Assembly: GCA_030248215.1 (NCBI GenBank)
Contig: JASANG010002570.1
Span: 124,001-188,000 of the forward strand
DNA from: Enoplolaimus lenunculus
Lineage: Eukaryota; Nematoda; Enoplea; Enoplida; Thoracostomopsidae
DNA: 64,000 nt
Direction: 5' to 3'
The position numbers and the translations under genes are program-made. The notes beneath the pieces were generated by a model. That model had not been told where the DNA came from. It saw only the letters and a program-made list of their open reading frames with translations, and did no database searches. Shown piece after piece: positions 58,801 through 64,000 of this stretch. Position 1 is the stretch's first letter. Each line of letters opens with the position of its first letter.

Positions 58801-61800
58801 TGCAGCTGCAAATAGTTCATTAAAAATCATAGCTAGGAATTTAGTTTACATGTGTGAACAACCGTTGAAGTTCACTGAACTTATTGCAGCCACTTTCTTA
58901 TTGGCTGATGCAAAAATGCAAGTTCTGCGTGCAATTTCCTGCTGCAAGTTCTCGCAGCAAAAACTTACACGTGTGAATACGGCTCTTTACTCTGGTTTAA
59001 ATTTTAGATTCTCGGCGTCACACTGGTTCTACAATGGTTACCCAACGCAACCTTGCAACAAAATCCCCAATCGATACGAACCATATCGCCGTGTGCGACC
59101 CCTCGGCGTCATAATAGTGTGCCTGACTCGCCGGCTGTCCTTCAAAATCAGGAAGCATCGTTCCGAAAATACTCAACCGACCCTAGTCCTAAAGTCCGGG
59201 TTGCAACTTGTGACGACAGCGGCAGCGATAGTGAAAATCAACCTCTTCTCACCCGAGAAGACTCCAAAATTTCAAACCCTTCCTCGGATCATAACGCCCG
59301 TAATTTTGATGGAGACCAGCGCAATAATTCTAAAAGTACCCTACTGTGTCCGTCAAATTATCAAGCGAAATCAAAATTCGGTGCCCGTGCTGCGAATTTA
59401 GATATGATTTGCGAGATGTCTCCCGTACACCAAACTGTGATCACTGATAAGTCGACGCAACTTAACACAACGCCTCAGTCTAGCTTGAACGCAACCCGTG
59501 ATATCGCACAAGAGCGACTCAAGATTGAAATTCCATCTACTGCAGTATTGAGTATTCGTACGCCGTTTGAAAGGCTCGAAGCTAACCAAATTCCATTACA
59601 GGATCTAGAAACGAACGAAACGCCGTTAGAATCCGAACAGCATCAGAGTTGCATCCCATCAATCGAAATTCAACACCTCACAGTCGGACAACAACCTGTT
59701 GGTGGTGATGGTTCTACGGTGTCGCCAACTTGCACTGAAACGCACGATTTTGAAGACGATTTGAGCAACTGCGGGTTTAAAGAGCGACTCTCACTCGCTG
59801 GCAACATCGACGACGATTCGTCGTATCAGTGCTCGACGAGCTCCGAGTTGTCGGACGCCGAGTATGAGGATGAAGAAATGTTCTCGGATTGCCAGAATGG
59901 AACGAGGGATGATTGTGCTTTTGAGTCGAGCAGATCTCGAGCTCAAGGCGTCGTCAACGACTCGAGGAAGACTCGTAAGTGTGACGTTTCAACTTTTTGA
60001 ACATTTCGAATGCTTTCCGAGGTTTTTGTACAATTTGCCACAGGTTTTAAATAAAGGATAGGGCTTTTGCAAAGGTTAAGGGTTTAGACAAACGTTTAGA
60101 CTTAGGCATAAGCTTTTCCGGCGATTCAAAGTGTGATTCCGTTGCCTTGGCTTCGACGGAAATTTTGCGTATTAACCGCATGGTGACGAACGGCGACTGA
60201 CGATGACATTATAATTTTTAATAAAGTATAGCGTCAGCCAAATTCCACCAATTTCTTTTTTAAGGACCAGCTGTCGATCCGTGTTCGTCTTCCCATCTGG
60301 ATGATTGTTTTTCGTCCTGCTCCGGGTTGAACGATTCGTCGCCAGTTGTTCGGTCGAGTCTCGCCAATTTGCGATTATCGCCACATCCACGATATCGCGA
60401 CGCTTGCTATCGATTGAAACGATTTTATTCTGATGGCAACTTTGACGCTGACAGCAACTCTTCTGGAGACCAGTCGCAACAGCTTTCGGCAGCTCGATCA
60501 CACGTTCGTCGATTTTTTCCGCCGCTCGATCCAGTCGGAGATTTCAAAGGCGACGCGACACGAGTCGGCGAGTTTAAAGACGACGCGACTCGAGTCAGCA
60601 ACTGTAAAGGCGATGCAAGCCGATCGCCAAAAGTCGACGAGACCAATCGTGTCATCGGCTCAACAGGTCAAAGAGCTCCCGGCGACTCAGGTCATCGAGT
60701 TGTCGCCGCATTACGTAGTTGCGTTGACGTTGACGGCACAACGCGGCAAACGACTCGTGACTCGACGTCGACTCGTCGACGAGTTGTATCACAAAACTCG
60801 CTCGAGCATTTGCAACAACTCATCGACGAGTCGCCAGAATCGTTCGCGCATCGACATAATTTAATGCTCGACGCAAAAACAACAACTCCAAATCCAGCGT
60901 CAATGTTGAGTTGCAACTCAACCCGATTGCTCGCCGTTCAACGACGCGATCGTGAGCAAGAAATCGATACCGAATGTCAAAAACACGAATCCGGTTCTGG
61001 TCGACGCAACAGGTTGCCAGATGGGGTCGCGTCGACAACTGTTGACAATTCAGGAACAGATGTTGATCAAGTAATGAAGACGCCAGACGTGTCTTGTTCG
61101 GAAATCTGCCCAAGCGATCAAGAGCCAGGCAAAGATGAGTCAAAACTCGATGCACCGTCGCTATTTGTGGTTGATCTTGGTAATTGCATGATCAGTGGCA
61201 TATCTAGAACTTTCCAAAGGGGGGCCGCTTGAAATGTGGTGAAGAAAAACCCGGGAACGACACCGAACGTCTTTTTAGTGTTAACCCTGAATACAAAATC
61301 TTGGGTTTCATTCGTTTTGTGGGGTGAGACCTAGAGCCCAGTGGGGCCCCTTTGAATCCGCCAATAGCTATAAATTGTTATCAATTTGTTTTTACAACTT
61401 GTAAATTGTAAAACAGTTTAAAAATTAGATTTTAAAGCTGGAATGCCTACAATATCGACCTTTGGTCATTCGGGCGTCAGATTTAATAACGCGTCGACCG
61501 AATCGGTTGCAAATATTTCCATATGACGACAATTGAACTTCATATTGGCGTACTGTCGGTGGAAATTAATGTCAAAATTATTGACAAATCAATAAAGTAT
61601 TAGCTATGTAATTTTTGCGTGGTTTCGTTTATAAATATTAATGTTGGCGTTGTAAATACTTGATCAACTTTGATCGAATTTCATAAATCAAAACCTACTT
61701 GTCACACTACTCTGACGTAATACTTAATGCGTTCTCCAGTTTTGTTTGCAATGACCGTGTGAAAAAACAATCCATCGATTAAATGGACCAATTTATGTGG

Positions 61801-64000
61801 AACCAAAATCGTCGTTGGAGACATAGTATGTCGTTTGAAGGCCCATGTTACTTTAAGGGGCGTCCAGGTTTCTGGTGAGTCTATAAAAGAGTAGGTTTAT
61901 ATTCTAGATTACATTTTTTGAGTAGGCTTAGGCTTAGGCTTAGGAACATATTTTTGCAACGTTTAGGCTTATGTATAGGAATACGCTTAATCTACTGTTA
62001 CGCCCCTTAAAGTAACACTGGTGGCCCGTTTGAAAATACTTAATATCTGTGAAATTAAATTTTAAATTTTAAATTTTTTTAAGGTAAAATGCGGTCACTT
62101 CGTTTATTCTACGGCGATCCTGAAGGTCCGACAGGCTCCGGGCAGCTTGTAATTGCGACTCCGGAATCTCGATACAAAATTTTACATTTTCATCACGGGG
62201 GACTCGATAAATTGGCGTCAATATTCGAACAATGGAATGTGCTCAGGGCCAAATCAAAATGCGGGGTATTAAACGAAACGTTTGTGTTCATTTAACAGCC
62301 TGCCCTGAGGGGGTCAGAGAAACTGGTGGACTTTGGCAAGCTTAGGTTTAGGCTTAGGCTTATTAAGCAGACCCGTATAAGTAATTAACATCAAACGGAA
62401 TATGTGTTGAGATAGGTCCAGTACCGCATCTTGGAATTTGTACCAAATGACGTGAGGGGTGGTTTGTTGAGCTTGTGAGAGACAATAGAAGGATATACGT
62501 ATAAAAATAATTTTCACGAAATTTGCGGAAATGTTAACAACAGGGGCGGAACAGTATTAACAGTATATTCTTGAGCCTAAGCCTAATCCTAATCCTAAGC
62601 CTAAGGCTAAGCCTACGCCAAAAAATAGTCTAAAGCTTTTAAGCTTACTCTATTTCAGTGCCACACAAAATGTTCCACCCGTGATCTTTATTTGAGCCAA
62701 ATCTGCTGTGTCGGTCGTCGCCACGGTTCTCAACTACAATTTACAGTCGTTTGTGATCCGCGACGTCACACGGCAGCGTCCAATTTTGAACACAACAGCG
62801 AACCGCAATTTTGTTTAACCCTTTCTCACATGAATATTTTCTATCTCACCTGAGACCTACTTTTATGCTAGGATTCGAACTTCAGTGACTGGAGTGGGAG
62901 GCGTATATACCATCACAGGAGTTTGACGCTCGAGCCCGAAGGCGCTCTCACGTCTTGTGGTGATTTAGTACTATGTGTACGTGTTGCAATTGTTAAACAC
63001 GGTGCGATATATTTAACGTGTATACACTGCGCTGAGTTGCCTGTAGGCAACTCAATGTGAGAAGAGGTTAACATTAACGTTTTGCAATTTATTTTTAGCA
63101 ATCACCAACTGGACTTCCGGATACGTTGAGCAGCAGGCAATTTGCAATCTGTCGTCCGTCGCTTGACGAATCTGACCAGCATTGCGAAGAAGGTTTGTAC
63201 GAACAAGTGACGTTGGAGTTTTGGCAGAGTTGCATTGATCACAACGGAACGATTGTGGATCCACCGAGCTTAAGAAAGGTCGGAAGATATTTTCTTACAC
63301 CCACACCAGTAGCCAGCTCACCTTGCTACGGTGGCGGACTAAATATTTTTCAGGAGGTGCATACAAGGGCTTTCGATGACTTACAAGCTAGGTTGAAGAT
63401 TTTCAAAGGGGTCCAGCGGTAAAAAATTTTCAGAGTAGGGGGCCGAGTCCCCCTCCCCCAGCCCCTGTCGCAACGAATCCGCTTACACCTATGTCGCGTT
63501 TGCTTAAGGTCTAGCCGATGAAACCTAGTGTTATTATATACTTGCTTTACTTAACGCGGAATGGAAACAACTCTTTATGCTACATTGATTGATACAACAG
63601 TTATCAAAATGTTACTGTTTGGAGATCTTATAATACATTAATAGAACCAGAAAATGACCCTAGTTTGTCACTTAAATCTCGGTACCCTTAGAAACTGTCG
63701 AAAGATTGACTTTCAATCACAAATTTCAGACTTCAGTAAACCATCAAATATGACACTGTTGCGCTAAAACGCTAAAAGCGATGAACATAGGGCTTATTTT
63801 TTCTGAAATCAGGGGAAAATTTTACAGGATCGGACTCAGTTCGTCCTGATTTAAGCACTAAAAATGTTTTACATTTGTCATCATGTAATACATTTAAGGA
63901 AAACTATTGTAGTTTCTCACAAATTCTGAACCAATAACTAAATTGATTTGGCTGAAGTATAAATCAACTTTCGCTGGTCATTGATCAGTGCCGGAGCAGC
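55839..64000 (+). CDS. TBC1D16: TBC1D16, 5' six exons; TBC domain lies beyond window
   Basis: Exons: 55839-55920, 56772-56917, 59008-59974, 60265-61179, 62084-62265, 63099-63278; the gene continues past the right edge. 824 codons are in frame. TBC1D16 is a GTPase-activating protein for Rab proteins (Rab4A and Rab5C in humans). Diagnostic blocks: MSARIADLFRRATEKASEAL start; VVYSKNNVCVHPP and VPGYLSLY (exon 2); ILGVTLVLQWLPN (exon 3); MRSLRLFYGD, SGQLVIATPESRYK and HFHHGGLDKL (exon 5); FAICRPSLDE (exon 6). The Ser-rich linker in exons 3-4 is much longer than in human and includes a 10-residue repeat. Exon 2 must end at 56917, which gives a GC donor. Introns hold TLR, J, I and L elements. Confidence 0.93.
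56504..56694 (+). mobile_element. TLR-A MITE in TBC1D16 intron 1
   Basis: Perfect duplication CAATAGGG (56496-56503, 56695-56702). aGGCCCAATGTAAAGATCAGG to CCCCTGTTCTTTACATTaaCG, with TCTGTGGGACTAGAAAAGAG and TTAGGC hexamers. Confidence 0.92.
57405..57888 (+). mobile_element. TLR-A MITE with 36-bp higher-order hexamer array
   Basis: cGCCCACGTAAACACCAGGG to CCCCTGTCCTTTACATTGGCC in TBC1D16 intron 2. From about 57484 to 57850 the array repeats a 36-bp unit of six hexamers (TTACGC TTAGGC TTAGGC, then TTAAGA ATATGC TCATTC); the AAGAATA(T/G)GCTCATT block recurs at 57506, 57542 and 57578. Long frames on both strands (135-153 codons) come from the array. Confidence 0.93.
58255..58469. mobile_element. 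TA-J near-palindromic MITE
   Basis: TA at 58253-58254 and 58470-58471. The left end is decayed (CACAGATAGCGACAAAAATGG), the right end TCACCATTTTTTGCAGTG intact. TBC1D16 intron 2. Confidence 0.82.
58712..58983. mobile_element. I-family MITE, 272 bp
   Basis: GCCCTATTCACACGTGC to CACGTGTGAATACGGC with GAACTTGCAGCTGCAA words, in TBC1D16 intron 2 just upstream of exon 3. Open frame 58748-59401 starts inside it and is a shadow. Confidence 0.82.
60541..60620 (+). repeat. 30-bp coding repeat in TBC1D16 exon 4
   Basis: Three in-frame units encode DFKGDATRVG, EFKDDATRVS and NCKGDASR. The period of 30 bp preserves the frame, so it lengthens the linker without disrupting the protein. Confidence 0.8.
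61194..61364. mobile_element. hAT-like MITE in TBC1D16 intron 4
   Basis: CAGTGGCATATCTAGAAC to CCCCTTTGAATCCGCCAATA. Ends resemble hAT-N; the flanking duplication is unclear. Confidence 0.5.
61840..62026 (+). mobile_element. TLR-B MITE, intact
   Basis: Perfect duplication CGTTTGAA (61832-61839, 62027-62034). GGCCCATGTTACTTTAAGGG to CCCCTTAAAGTAACACTGgtGGCC. Its right end lies about 57 bp upstream of TBC1D16 exon 5. Confidence 0.94.
62531..62698 (-). mobile_element. TLR-A MITE in TBC1D16 intron 5
   Basis: gTTAACAACAGGGGCGGAAC to CCCGTGATCTTTATTTGAGCC, with CCTAAGCCTAATCC hexamers and the AATAGTCTAAAGC block. Both termini are mutated. A short hexamer tract at 62340-62362 may belong to another fragment. 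Confidence 0.75.
62819..63067 (-). mobile_element. TTAA-L MITE with tRNA-like core
   Basis: TTAA at 62815-62818 and 63068-63071; ends CCCTTTCTCACATG and CAATGTGAGAAGAGG. The minus strand carries the box B-like stretch (complement of GGATTCGAACT at 62872) as in 45435-45705. Its right end is about 30 bp from the TBC1D16 exon 6 acceptor region. Confidence 0.82.
63279..64000. other. TBC1D16 intron 6, start
   Basis: Opens with the donor GTCGGA. 63395-63500 has a CCCCCTCCCCCAGCCCCTG / ATCCGC stretch resembling a hAT-like right end. The rest is unassigned. Confidence 0.5.

Noticed and set aside
58748-59401. 217-codon plus-strand frame overlapping TBC1D16 exon 3
   Set aside because: It starts inside an I-family MITE and runs in another frame than the conserved TBC1D16 sequence.
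60433-60864. 143-codon frame and minus-strand frames over TBC1D16 exon 4
   Set aside because: Shadows of the exon, whose frame is fixed by splice phase with exons 3 and 5.
501-62698. Nematode origin inferred from TTAGGC
   Set aside because: The motif is carried by transposons here and proves nothing about the host telomere; the genes are shared broadly among animals.

Overview
This window is nuclear DNA of an invertebrate animal. Genes are intron-rich with GT-AG splicing, intergenic DNA is AT-rich, and the proteins are recognisable relatives of human MIX23, UQCRH, C2orf69, SLCO4-type transporters and TBC1D16. Phylum cannot be fixed from the sequence. The many hexamer tracts of TTAGGC match the nematode telomere motif, but here they sit inside transposons and say nothing firm about taxonomy. 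No autonomous transposase, reverse transcriptase, retrovirus-like element or prokaryotic gene was found.

Genes, left to right: a six-exon C2H2 zinc-finger gene (10493 to 4780, minus); MIX23 (15221 to 12736, minus, five exons) head to head with UQCRH (16359 to 17217, plus, two exons); C2orf69 (18341 to 19351, plus, one coding exon); an unidentified multi-exon gene (about 27545 to 24337, minus); an SLCO4-like organic anion transporter (37168 to 44203, plus, 12 exons); and the 5' part of TBC1D16 (55839 to beyond the right edge, plus, six exons seen). MIX23, UQCRH and C2orf69 all belong to mitochondrial protein families, so 12.7-19.4 kb is a small mitochondrial neighbourhood.

Everything else is dominated by small non-autonomous DNA transposons, many of which I could delimit by target-site duplications (TSDs). 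The main theme is a group with ends like GGCCcATGTA...AGGG and 8-bp TSDs. Labels used below: TLR-A, TLR-B and TLR-C carry internal tracts of degenerate TTAGGC hexamers. FB-D is a 2.86-kb foldback element with the same kind of ends but an ~80-bp minisatellite in opposite orientation in its two arms. Other families: TA-E (~450 bp, TA TSD), hAT-F and hAT-G (CAGGGTGCAACCGG ends, 8-bp TSD), I (GCACGTGCAAG-rich), TA-J (~212-bp near palindrome, TA TSD), K, TTAA-L (piggyBac-like ends plus a tRNA-like core), M, hAT-N, O (31-bp minisatellite), P (TGTCGGG foldback) and Q. The families nest in one another and fill the introns of every multi-kilobase gene.

The best candidates for something new are the telomere-motif-carrying transposon group with its common ends, its extension to FB-D, and a tRNA-like (SINE) segment apparently recruited as coding exon sequence in the SLCO gene. 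All family labels are mine; none was checked against a database.
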